64,000 nt of DNA from Anadara kagoshimensis (lineage: Eukaryota > Mollusca > Bivalvia > Arcoida > Arcidae): the NCBI GenBank assembly GCA_021292105.1, contig CM037870.1, positions 3,147,058 to 3,211,057 on the forward strand, written 5' to 3'. Position 1 is the first letter of the stretch. The number at the start of each line of letters is the position of its first letter. Under the pieces are notes generated by a model that had not been told where the DNA came from, made no database searches, and saw only the letters and a program-made list of their open reading frames with translations. The position numbers were made by a program, and so were the translations under genes. Shown here one piece after another: positions 44,485 through 57,000 of this stretch.

Positions 44485-45494
44485 ACATACTTATCCATTT
44501 CCGAATCACAATCCAGAAGCAAAGTAAAAACTTTGGAACTGACAAGTTAGGTTAGACACGTGAACTTCCACCAGGGAAGTGAGGCCGGGTGCTCCGGAAG
44601 GGTAAGCACCTCCTGTTTAGCTAGCTACACCCGTCACGTGTGTAATCAAAATTGTGTGAAAGGAACATGGAACTATGAGACGTCAAATATATCCAAGGCA
44701 ATCCTGGACACAGAGACATCAAACTTATCAACAATACTGTGATGACGGCCATAAAACTTTTTGAGGGCCTTGATAAGCCTAGGCTTGCAATGTCACTGAG
44801 TCAACAATTTATTTGCAAGCAGCCTACTTCGTTGTACAAAGTCCCCGTAGTGGGAACAAGCTCTACCATAGCGTATTAAATGGGAAACAAACACACCATA
44901 AGCAGGAGAAGCAGGTATATTGCTGCATAAAAAAAGAAAGTTGACAATAGAAAAATTGAAGTCATCACGTTTGTCATAAAGTTTCAAATGAAGCCTTTCT
45001 TGTGCGTCATAATTCAGGTATAAGTCTAAATATGAAGCAGAACTTGAGGAATCAGTCGTGTCTTTTATTTCAAGCTCACTAGGATAGATGACATTTACAT
45101 AGTCTCCAAATTTAGGATTGTTAAGAGACAGAACGTCATCTATGTATCTGTATGTTGAGTTGAATGTTTTGGCGACAGTTTTCTCTCCAGATTTAACAAG
45201 GTTCTGCATAAATTCTGCTTCGTAAGAATAAAGAAACAAATCAGCAAGCAATGGTGCACAGTTTGTACCCATTGGTATACCGATTGTTTGCTGAAAAACT
45301 ATATTACCAAACACAACAAATATGTTATCTATCAAAAACTCCAACATTTTGTTGATGGTATCTTCAGTATATTTTTGTTTGGAATCCGTATGATGCTTGA
45401 CAAAATAACCAGAATCCCTGTTCAGCACCAGATATTTGTATCTTGGCTTACCGTTTTTGTAGAAGAAAGACAAGTGAATAATTTCTTTAAGACG
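44485..45494 (-). mobile_element. 5'-truncated retroelement (Penelope-like?) with RT frame and 3' tail
   Basis: This is the longest copy of the family. Read on the - strand, it has an open RT fragment (45494 down to 44796), a TGA, 39 further in-frame codons to a TAG at 44673-44675, then a non-coding tail ending near 44485 at a TGTTTGTTTTTGATTA word. The upstream edge ends at an in-frame stop at 45495-45497, so the copy is 5'-truncated. At least a dozen shorter copies share the tail. Confidence 0.82.
44793..45494 (-). pseudogene. Reverse transcriptase fragment (palm motifs), broken
   Basis: The reading frame has the RT core motifs IPMGTNCAP and, about 60 residues later, RYIDDVL with the catalytic Asp pair. 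SASYLDLYLNYD and RDDFNFSIVNFLF follow, then PAYGVFVSHLIRYGRAC. This order resembles Penelope-like elements; no GIY-YIG endonuclease is visible, so a different RT lineage is possible. The fragment lacks the N-terminal fingers region. An in-frame TGA at 44793-44795 is followed by 39 open codons (KKFYGRHHSIVDKF). Sister copy 54755 has a sense codon (GGA) at that site, so the TGA looks like a nonsense mutation. It has no working start. Confidence 0.78.
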
Positions 45495-45854
45495 TTAATG
45501 TTATTAGTTTATGTTTAGTTTATGCTGATCAGTCTGTTTTAATCGCTTCTAAATGTAAACGTCCTCTGTAGCAGCCATAGGGGACCTACTCTTTTTTCTA
45601 ATTCTACAGAGGTGTCTTTAGCGTGCACTGAGACTCGGGCCTTCGATTTCGAAACACCACATGGTAACGAGCGTGCTACAGTTCTAGCATGTAATTGGCT
45701 CTTGGCTCTAGGATATTGACTGATAATGCGAAAGATAATATGAATTTATACTCAGTGACTTAATATAATAAACATGATCTAGTCTGTTAATTTGTTCGCT
45801 TTATTTTGGTGTGTTGTTTGGATTTAAGCAATGCTATCTAACTGATTACTTTAT

Positions 45855-46150
45855 TCCAATCAAACACAAACATACCAATTCATTTCGAAACAACAATCCC
45901 AAAAGCATAGTAAAAACTTTGAGGCTGGCAAATTAAGTTAAACACAGGAATTTCCAAGGAGGAAGCGAGACCGGGTGCTCCAGAAGGGTAGGCACCTTCT
46001 GTCGAGCCAGCTACAACAACCACGTGTAAAATGATAATTTAAATTGAAAGAACATGGAACCATAGGACGTAAAATAAATTTAGGGTAATTCAGGACACAG
46101 AGACATAATACTTGTCAACAATATTGTAATGATGACCATAAAAATGTTTT
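45855..46150 (-). mobile_element. 3'-tail fragment of the RT-element family
   Basis: It carries CAATCAAACACAAACATACC, GAAGCGAGACCGGGTGCTCC and AGAAGGGTAGGCACC, then CACGTG and a GATGACCATAAAAATG word. It is a diverged copy on the - strand. Confidence 0.7.
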
Positions 46151-46489
46151 TGACAAAGATAAAATACAATATGAAAGTTATTGCCGTATTCAAATTATTT
46201 TTAGTCGTTTTCTTTTGTTTATTTAGTTTTGACATGCTTTTGTTGGTATCATATCGTAAGTTTGAAATTTTCTGAAACAAAATGCAATATGACAATTCGT
46301 TTCTTTCAGATTTTGTTTTAAACAAAGTGTATATTGTTCTTGATGTTGTGCCAAAGTAAATGTCATTCAGCTAGCTCTCTTCAAATTATTACAAGAAATC
46401 TAATTCATTAAATTGATCGTCTATAACCTTAATTTTTTTTTGTAAGAGATATTTGACATCCCATAGTTCCATTTTGCTTTCTTTATTAA

Positions 46490-46720
46490 ATTTGATTTCA
46501 CAAGTGGCGGACGTAGCTAGCTAGACAGGAGCTGCCGTCCTTCCGGAGTACCTGCCTCACCTACCTGGTGAAAGTTTATGTGCTTGATTCAATTTGGCAG
46601 TTTTCAGAATTTTTACTTTACTTTTTAGAATCTTGAGTTGAACACGGTCTGATATATTTGTGTTTGACTTGAACAATAGACCAGACAAATATAGATGAAC
46701 ATAAAAAGATTGCTTTTCCA
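46490..46720 (+). mobile_element. 3'-tail fragment of the RT-element family
   Basis: Opposite orientation to its neighbours: GTAGCTAGCTAGACAGGAG, CCTTCCGGAGTACCTGCC and CTGGTGAAAGTTTATGTG in tail order. Confidence 0.65.
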
Positions 46721-46789
46721 GAAGAGTGATGCAAACACCACCGAGTATTCTCAAGAAGATTAATTTTTAAAAAAGTTAATCAACCATTA

Positions 46790-47290
46790 AGTAATCAAAC
46801 ACAGTCATACCAGTTCATGTCTTAATCACAATAACAAAAGCAAAGTAAAAACTGACAAATGATTTTAAATACGTGAACTTCAACCAGGGAAGTGAGACTG
46901 TGTGCACCTCCTTTTAAGCTAGCTACACCCGCTAGGGGTGAAATATAATTGAGAATGAAGGGAACATGGAACTATGAGGCATCATACTTACCAACAATAG
47001 TAAGAAGAAGGCCATAAAACGTTTTGCGCGCCTTGATAAGGTCAGGGTTTTAATATCCCTGGGCCAACAATTTATTTGTAAACGGCTTTATAGCTCCCGT
47101 ATTTGGCACAAGCTCTACCATAGTGAATTATTGTGAAATCCATCATAAGCAGGAGAAGTAGGCGCATTGCTGCATAGAAAAGGTAAGTTGACCAAAGAAA
47201 ATTGACGTCATCACGTTTGTCATACATCTTCAAATGTAGTCTTTCGTGAGAATATTATTGAGGTATATGTCTTAATATGAATCAGATCTT
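46790..47290 (-). mobile_element. RT-element fragment with decayed RT C-terminus
   Basis: The tail words (GTCTTAATCACAATAAC, CAGGGAAGTGAGACTG) are followed by a decayed stretch homologous to the C-terminal RT region: GCACAAGCTCTACCATAGTG, CATAAGCAGGAGAAGTAGG and TCATCACGTTTGTCATA. Frameshifts and stops interrupt it. Confidence 0.72.
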
Positions 47291-48066
47291 GGAAACTAAA
47301 GTAATGTATTGTAATCAATTTATAAACAAGGATGTTTCACAACACACAATTAAGTAAGCAATGCAATTACAATCACTGTCTTTTCATTTTAATCTGGAAC
47401 ATATATCGGCAGCTAACATCATGCGTATGCAATAAAAATAAAATGCTGAATCTGTATACCAAAAAGTTTAATATTCGAAAAGCACTATCATAATCATGGA
47501 TAGATAAACAGGTATTTTATGGAGAGTTTTTTTGTTTGCGAGACTTAACACCCAACAAGTACAAATATTGTACTAACTAAAATAGTTCATTTCTGAGAAA
47601 TTTGTAGTAATTCGCTCAACAAGGGACTTTTCCCGTCTTACCGTAACTACCAATAACATCATATTTGTATCATGACATGTTTGTAATTTTTGTTAAAAAA
47701 AGTCACAAATTTTCCTGAAAAACTAGGAGTATTTTGTCACATCCTGGAATTCATCTACTACAGTTCCTTTGTAAATCCATGTTACTTTCTTTCATGTATT
47801 CATGTGAAACAGATATACAATACAGACATGTCGAAAGTTCAACACTCAGCCAATGAATTAGTGTCAGATCGGCAGTTCTTCTCTACCCTCGATAGTTTTT
47901 TGGTAGCTGCTATTTATCACACGACAGCTTTTCTGTCACTAGCTAGCAATGCCTCGGTCATTTGAAGAAAAAGCTTCGACACCTTATTCTTAGCTCAGTA
48001 TTAAACTTTCGACAGGTTTGCACCGTAACAACGAGTGCTCGCACAGCCAATTTCAACCATGGAACT

Positions 48067-51000
48067 CTAAACTGGAGATAATTCATCGCATTTTATGCCC
48101 GTGAAATCAGTACCATCTCCTAACTGTCTGTCTGTAATGGCGGGACAATGTATAATGACACAGAATTCAATGATCATAATTAAACTGATTTTATAAACAA
48201 GTAAAACAACAGTGACTTTTGACCATCGGTCTCTGACACACTCGTTTACCCCTAACCAGCACAAATGTAGAACAGTCTAGTCCATTTATTCTAACATATG
48301 AATTGTCTTTACATGGTATAGATGATACTGTTGTGCGCGTTAATCTGTTATTTGATTCTGAAAATAGAAAGTAAAATGGAAAAAAAAAAAATATATAACC
48401 AAAATAAATAAATAATAATATAATATGTAAATAAAATTCTGTTTCATGTACTTAAATGATAATGCAACTTGTATTGGAAAATTTAAAAAATTAACATGAC
48501 AGCAACCAGTGAAACCAAGAAACCAAACAATAAAAACGTTTGTCAAACATAATGCCTACTGGTGAGGTGTCAGTACTATTGTACGGACTCAAACCATAAA
48601 AACAAAGAATAATATAGAACATTCAAATACCATCCCGTGTTCTAATAATAAATTCATTTTGTAAATTAAAAGAATGGAATTTGTAACTTAAAATTGTACT
48701 TGGCTAAGAAGCACCAGCAAACAAAACAAAGAACATGACTCAATACAAGTTAACGCTAAAACAACCAAAGTTGAGTAATGGTGTTTAACGTCCCAGTCAA
48801 GAATATTTCACTTATATGAAGACCTCGTCAGCTATACCTGAGGTTGCAGCAGTTTTGCATGCGAGTTGCGCTGATGGCATTATACAACAGGGCTCTTTAT
48901 CGCACCACGCCTACGGCGCCTCGTCTATTTTAAGTTCCCATCCGATAGAACCGTGACTTTCATTTCGAAAGAACAGCCACTACCCAAGTCTTGGGTCAGA
49001 CCCGTTCGTGTTTCGAACCCATGACCTCCCACTTACGGAACAAGCATTCTACCAATTGAGCTACCACAGTGGTCCCAACTTCAGAGGTCACTAGAGCAAA
49101 TGTTTAGTAGTGTGATTATTATTTGAGGACTCAAATATATGATATGTTTGCTGAAAAACCTACGATGGCATTAAGTAAGTAGCAAGTTTCAAAAACTTAC
49201 CAGCTATACTACAGCTTTTGCAGCAATAATTTTTAACATTTTGATCTATATTGCAAACTCCAGTTCCGTATGTGTTCATAAAATCAGCACAGCGTAAGCC
49301 ATTTATTAATATTTTTGAATCTTTACATTTTTCATCGTCTGTAAAATCTGAAAAGTAAATTAATAATAGAAACTATAAAAATATATGTTTTTGGTGTTAA
49401 CACGGTATTTTTAGTTATGTGTTGATACCAGGTTGTTGACAAAATGCTGTAATATTGTTCGTGTTTTTGCGAATTGTCGAAAAGAATAATGGTTAAAATC
49501 AGTCACAAACATCGTATTCAATGCTTAAATCACAATAAAAATAACAAAAAAGGTAAAATTTCGAAAATTAGCAAATTGATTAACGAGTGTACTTCCACCA
49601 GGGAAGTGAGGCCCGGTGCTCAGGGAGGGTAATCACCCGTCACACGTGTAATCAAAATTGAGAATGAAAGAGAAAAAATATGGGACGGACGTTAAATATA
49701 TCCAGAAAAAATTAAAAACAACACTACCAACAATATTGTCATAAAATTACTTAACACATATTAAGACTCCTGGTTAAAATGATAAAGTTTAATGAACAAA
49801 CTTAATTAACGTTACGTTAAACAAATACTAGCTAGCGTCTAGACACCTCTAGTTTCCTGCTGTTTGACTATCCAGAAATATCCTTAAGCAAAGTTACCAC
49901 TTTATCACTTTTATATAAAATAAAATAAGACTTCTAACAAATAAGACCAGAGGTGAATTTAGTAAATTCAGGGATTTTATTTTAAGCTAAAATTTTGAAA
50001 CATGGCTACAAGAAACATTTGCAATGTTTCATAACATTGTTATTCCGATAACTATAGCTTACTTTTGTTACATGACTGACAGCATCTGCGATAAAATACT
50101 GGGTCATTTTCACATCTGAATGGCGAGGCTTCCTCTTTACAAAGAGCTCTTGGTGGTGGTACATCCGGAAATGGGCAATCATCTGAAAATTTGTAGAAAA
50201 CAAAATTTTAGAAATGATATCATACATAAACTCAAAGCATTTTTGTAAAACTACTTAGTCGGTGTAATCAACAAAGACATACACACTAGTCCATGTACAA
50301 ATCATAATCTCAAAAGCAAATTAAAAACTTTTAAAACTTAAAAACAGGGTTAAACACGTACGCTTTCTCTAGGGAAATGAGACTGGGTGCGCTGAAATTG
50401 CAATCACCTCCAGTTCAGCTAGCTAGCTACTACCGCCACGTTTAAAACCAATATGGAGAACTTAAGGAGCATGAAATTTTAGGTTCGAATACTGAAATAA
50501 TAGAATTTCAAAATAAACTTTTTATTACAGCGATATGTGAATCTAAAGACTTGATGAACAGGGAAACTGTTGAACGGTTGTTTTTTTTTTTGGTCCTCAT
50601 GGTTAGCAGAATGCCAGTTGTTTCACTCTGTCAAAGACAAAGTATTTGTAAAAAAAACTTAATTGTTTTTCAAAAGTTTGTTGCTTATTTTATAATATGG
50701 CTGAATACTTTTCCTATAGACTCCCTCTATACCCATACCTAGATTTTCACACATTAAAATTTTAGTAGCAAAAATCCAAAATCTGTGAAAATATAGCCCT
50801 TTGTAAATTTGATAAATACTTTTTCGAAAGAATTTCTCGGAAATAATTGGCCAATGACGACATCAAGAATGGAAACATAGCATACATTATGAAATGCAGC
50901 TGTGATAATTTAAAACAATTCAACTTACTTGGCACTTCAGGGGCTTTTGAATCATCAACACATTTTCCTAATTTACACCACTGAAATAGTAACAAATGTT

Positions 51001-54000
51001 AATCAGACAAGTTATATATTAAATATCCATGTTTTACAGTGTGATATAACATAAAAGTCAACTCTTAATATATCAGTTTTTGTTTTATGTCCAATACATA
51101 TTCAGACATATATGCATTGTTTGACACAATAAAATATGTATTTATATACATGTAGAAATAAAATGAAAAATAAATTCGGTTTTATTTGACTTTAATGCGG
51201 TCAAGTGGGGGAGGTTGGACACTTAATATTACTCTAACTACACCACTGACGCCATTTTGTCCTTTGATCATGTATTCGTCAAAAGTCTTGTAACTTGGTT
51301 TTTAATATCAGTTGTCTTAATGTGCGTTTCACTCGTCCCTTTTCGCTTTTTTAGCTTGTAGACAACTATCATAGTTGGTAGACTGTTCGCTTCGTATGTG
51401 GAGATCGAGGGTTCAAACGCATAAAGCCCTAAACTAAAACTGCCGATTTCGTATCTCGGTCAACAGTAATTGAATTGCAATTCCAAACATCATGGAGAAA
51501 GTATCCAACTCTTGGCGTATTTAAGAAAGGTAAATTGCATAAAAGGCTTTGCCTTTTATGGAAAAAGTTGAACAGCCCATTATACTCTGCAAGTTCACAA
51601 AGACATTGGAAATTTACCTTATTTCTTATATTTACAATATTTATAAAAAATAATCTATTGCCGCCTTACATTTTCCATGTTATTTAAAAACAATTTTGAA
51701 ATACAATGTTGGTACCCCTTCTCATAAAAATGGGTTGGCTTCTGTTAGTCAACGAGAGCATTTGACATCTGACGTCATAATGGAGAGCGTGGGGCAATGT
51801 CTTTATAAACTTGCAAAGTATAGTCGATGTCAAATATGTTATTGAAGGAAAGATATTGCAATTGTAAATATTAATATGTCAAGATATATTCCGTGTTCTT
51901 TGTTTATTATTCAAGTCTTTTAATTCTATTCATTTATTTATTCTATTTATTTATTTTACCTTTTTGTGTCCACATGAAGATCCTAAAGCAGCCCTTTGTT
52001 CACTTGCTGTGATGCAAATTTTCCTCTCTGGATGATAACAATACATTTTATAACACATTTCGTCTGGAGAAGCAGGAGGCTAGAAAAATAACAATAACAT
52101 TAATTGGCATGTGTCATTCTTCAACAAAGGTAGTAAATATACTTTCTTCCTTGTTTATATTTCAAATGATTTAATAAAGATATGTTACTTTTTCAGCGGT
52201 CTAGATAAAGCCAGATATTTTTGATGTACGTTTTGTTAATAAGCTTATTTTTCAGATGTTTACAATATTGCCACAAAAGATGTAATCGGAACAACTTATC
52301 GAAATACAAAAAAAAAATGCACTGAAATTACATTACGAGGGAAACAAAGTACATTCTCATAATACTAGATAAAATCCCCAAGAGTGTACTGAAAGAAATA
52401 ATTCTGAAATAAGCCATTTACTTTATATAGATTGCCAGTAAGACTGAAGGTACTACTTTACTTACACACATAAACGACCTTTCGCCATAGATTTGTTTAC
52501 ATTGCATGTGTACGTCTTCCATTTGTCCTGGTGGAATTGCAAGGTATGGTTTTACAATTAGGGTAGCAAATGACGGGCCTGGATCTTCTGCTAAACAGTT
52601 TTTCCTGCTACAAAATGCAAAAGGTGGATAAAAAGGCAACATAGATCCTCTGTAAATGTCAACGATTAGTGTGTTTAAAGCTCTTTATGGTCTGGGACCT
52701 TAGGGACTGGGTGATCTAAAACGACTTAATGGATCATAACGCCTCTCTTAGGTTAGAATCCCACTAGGGGAGATCCTAGTTTAAGAAAGTTTATCAAGGC
52801 CCTTAAAAAGTTTTATAGCCGTCATCACAGTATTGTTGATAAAGTTGATGTCTCTGTGTGAAGGATTGCCCTGGATATATTTGACGTCCAATGGTTCCAT
52901 GTTCCTTTCACACAAGTGGCGGGTATAGCTAGCTAAACAGGAGGTGCTTACCCTTCCGGAGCACCCGGCCTCACTTCCCTGGTGGAAGTCCACGTGTCTA
53001 ACCTAACTTGTCAGTTCCAAAGTTTTTACTGTGCTTCTGGATTGTGATTCGGACATGGATTAGTATGTTTGTATTTGATTACAAACAAATTGTTGATGTA
53101 GGGATATTGCAAGCCTTAGCTCATCAAGTGTTACGGCCACCATCACAATATTGTTCAAGAGTATGTCGCTATTCTGGATATACCAGTATTTGGCGTTTCA
53201 TAGTTTAACGTTCCCTTAATTCTTCAATTTGATTAAACACATTAATAGTTAAACACGAGATGTTTACGCTTCCGGAGAACCTGGTTTCAATTTCCTGGAA
53301 GTTCACATGTTTAACTTAATTTGGCAGTTTTATACGTTGTTTTAGGATTATGTTTGGGACATAGATTAGTATGTTTGTTTTAACTATATCAATTACCTTG
53401 TAAAGGGAAACAACATTGACCTGTCCGGTTGACCTTTCATTAGGAATATTCATATAGAAAGATCCACCTAATATATGGGTAGTGTTAGGATTCACAGTTA
53501 ATAATATATACACAAGGTACATGATTAGTGTTCGCATTATGTAGATAAAATCAATCCGTGTGATCCCTGTACATAAATGCAATCGTTCATAATAAATAAT
53601 TAAATTAAAGGTCAAGCAGACAGGTCAAAGTTGTTTGCCTATTATATTAATGTTTTGTTTGTTTTTGCAAATGTAATAACTATTGTGTTTACATTTGTAT
53701 TTGATAATGATAATTGTAAATGTATTAAGAATATGTGTACCTTTTTCTATTTAATTTCTTTATTTGTCTTTCAATCTGGTTAATTGAACAATCAGAAAAT
53801 TTAAAACTAAAATCTTTGGTTTTGTTGTTGATTATAGCTGATGATGGCGCCATTATATAATTCAGTTCCTTTGGGCAGCTTCTGGCGACAGGTGCGTAAT
53901 CACCATCATGATAGATTACCCCGAGGCTATAAATAAACAGAAAATATAATATGACAATTACATATTATACCAGTGTTAATTTTGCAAGCACTGGGTGACC

Positions 54001-57000
54001 GTTTCGGAATACAATTCCTCATCAGTAGTGCTTAAACGAAAATCGTGAAACCAAAAAATTATTCAAGGGGCTGAAAAATATCAAAATTTCCAATATATAT
54101 TCAATCAACTTTAGCTTTAAATGTTTTGTATGAGGCATAAACCTTAGATTTTTAGAGAATAGGATATTTCACAATTTAGACAATAAATTGTTTCTATTTC
54201 CTACGCAACAAAATACATAAATAATATTAAAATGTTCTCAACCTTTCGATAAATATCCGAGTTCATTCATAAATGAAAAAAACGTTCAAGGATGCAAAGT
54301 ATGAAACGTAATTCAATAATTTCAAATGGGGATTTTATGTTCCCATACACAATATTAACCTTAGGATGTTAAAATGTCTTAGGATTTTAATTTAAATTGA
54401 CATATTCGAGCAAACAGCAAATTCTTTAGGTTTTTTTTGGTATGTCGGAATTAGCTAGAAAGAATGATAGTACCACTCATTGATGATACTCCTATATACT
54501 AGTAACACTATGTAGAATTGATAAAAACAAACAAACACGTAAGTCTATGATCGATAGATATGGGTTTTATTGATTCACTAATCAACGAAGACGTAACAAA
54601 AAATGACAGTTATGCCCTGAAATATTTCTGTAATGATGATTGTGGGCAAGGACACATATTTTGGTGTATTTTCATTCTTTATATATTTATTGTTAATACG
54701 CTATGATTGAGCTTGTTCCCACAACAACGGAGCAAACTGCTAACAAATAAATTGTTGACGCAGGGATGTTGCAAGCCTATGACTATCAAGACAATGGCAG
54801 TTTTATAGTCATGATCACAATATTGTTGATAAATATCAAGCCTCAGTATCCAAAATTATTCCTAAAATATTTGACATTCCGTAATTCCATGTTCCGTTCA
54901 TACGAAATTTCTATTTCACAAGCTAAACAGGAAGCACCTACCCTTCCTTAACAAAGTTTTCAGTTTAAAAATATTTTAACGTTGCTTTTAGGTTTGTAAT
55001 TTGGACATGGGTCGGTATATTTGTGTTTTATTAGTATATTCTCATATCTTAAGAATTTAATTATTTAACATAAATATCCGAAACCGAAATTTTATAATGT
55101 TTACATATATACATCATTTCATTAGTTTTTTTAAATTTTTTAATTTAGACATGCGCACATATGTAAATTTTAGTATGTTAATTTGAGAGACGACCAGAAT
55201 TAATAAGCGGTCGTCATTAACCTTAACGCAAAGCCATTAACCCTATCCCATAAATCATCACTAGACTCTTTTGTTTTGGAGGTAGGTAAATAAGTTTGTT
55301 ACTTCAGATCTAGGGTTAATGGCCGATGTCACGCCCTCCTTCTTTAACGCAGTACCCAATGTTTTTAATTAATACATGTCATTTTATTTGTTTGGTAAAA
55401 GGAAACTGAAATAAGTCAACACAACTTTTGTTTGTGACACAATTCTTTTAAGTAAGTAAGTAAACAAATGACAGTTACTGGACAGACAAAAGTTAATGGG
55501 GCTTGTTATATTGCGTAAAAAATCGTCCTCAAGACGGAAATTTATGCCCTCTTTCTCAGCAAAACATTAGCGACTTTTATCACAAAGGAAAAGTAAAAAA
55601 AATACGACTTAGTAATGAATAAAAAAGAAGAATAAATAAAGCATGAAAACAAACAAATAAGATGAATGATATATATATTGTCATGGATAGAATCACTCCC
55701 AATTTAATGCATTTTAAAGTTTATTTCTAACAAAATATTTTATTATTAATAATTATATGGAAATTTTGGCATAGGATGATATGTGCAATATTCTTGAATG
55801 AAATTAAAAAGTAGCAGATGACAGACATACCATTAATTATATAAAATTACTCCCTTGAACCACTGCCATTCTAAAGCCAAACTTTTATGAATTAACATAA
55901 GTTAATCATTACTTTAACGTTGAAACATTCAAGAACATTAAACAGTATTTGGAATAAGAAATGTTCTTTCTAAGAAAAAGCATTACTAACAATTATATCA
56001 TGACACTCATAATCTAAGTCAGAATGTCAGAAACGACATTGCTTGTATAAAATGACAGAATTAACCATGAATCATTGTAAATGTTTGACATGGCCATATG
56101 TCACGGGTAAATGTGGATGATTTCAATTCTAACTTAAAGAAAAATGATAGAAATAAACATTGCAAACTCTTTCCCCGGAAAAACATTATACTATTTATTT
56201 ACATAAAGGTCATAAAAACAATTTGGCAGTTGAGATTACCTCTATTGAAAAAGATGATTTAAGCAATGAAAATTACATCACAATCATTGTCCGCGACAAA
56301 TAGCATGACGTCATAAAATGGAGTATGTCAATAAAACGGAACAGCCATGGGTTATCATTTGTTAAACAATGGCTGACTCTTCATATTTCATATGAAGGAA
56401 AACGCAGGTAATGTATTGAATATTGCACGATCGTTTACATTATATAGCTACATTACTTACTTATGACCTAGTTCATGGGCTGCTATTCCTGCTGAATTAT
56501 ATGAACCATGATCTACTATAACAGACGTGCTCATTGGTGTACAGATTCCACTTAAATAGCTCGTACCTGTAAGAAAACAATGGATACTATAATAGACGTA
56601 CTCATTAATGTACATATTTCACTTAAATAGCTTGACTTTCAAGAAAAAAAAACCCCAAAAATCAAGATGATTACGCTTTCAATAAGATGTTAAACGCGGC
56701 AAACAAAACTGAAACAAAAATATTGCAATGTTAAGTTATCTTAATATTATCCATAGAATTATGAATTAATAATGATAAAAATAAAAAACTAACCTAAAAT
56801 ATATCCTCGACCGTTTGTTGCGTCATATCTGTAAAATAAATATATAAATAGTAAATGCAATTTAACAAAACAAACATGTTTCTGTTACAACTAGAATGGC
56901 AAATGTTTTCAGGGGTCTTAGAAAAATTATTTTGTCGGTTTATGAATTTCTGTTTTGTGGCACCCATTTATTGTAAGCAATTTATTAAAATACTTTGTTG

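Larger units (their letters stand above)
45498..48066. other. Intergenic region downstream of the metalloprotease gene, filled with retroelement fragments
   Basis: It holds three tail fragments of the RT family (45855-46150, 46490-46720 and 46790-47290). The remainder is AT-rich without recognised content. A 91-codon + ORF at 47690-47965 has no recognisable domain. Confidence 0.5.

Noticed and set aside
45498-45600. Extension of the RT frame further upstream
   Set aside because: An in-frame TAA at 45495-45497 ends the frame, and no related coding continues beyond, so the copy is treated as 5'-truncated there.
47690-47965. 91-codon + ORF near the 3' end of the protease
   Set aside because: No motif, no splice partner, AT-rich intergenic setting.
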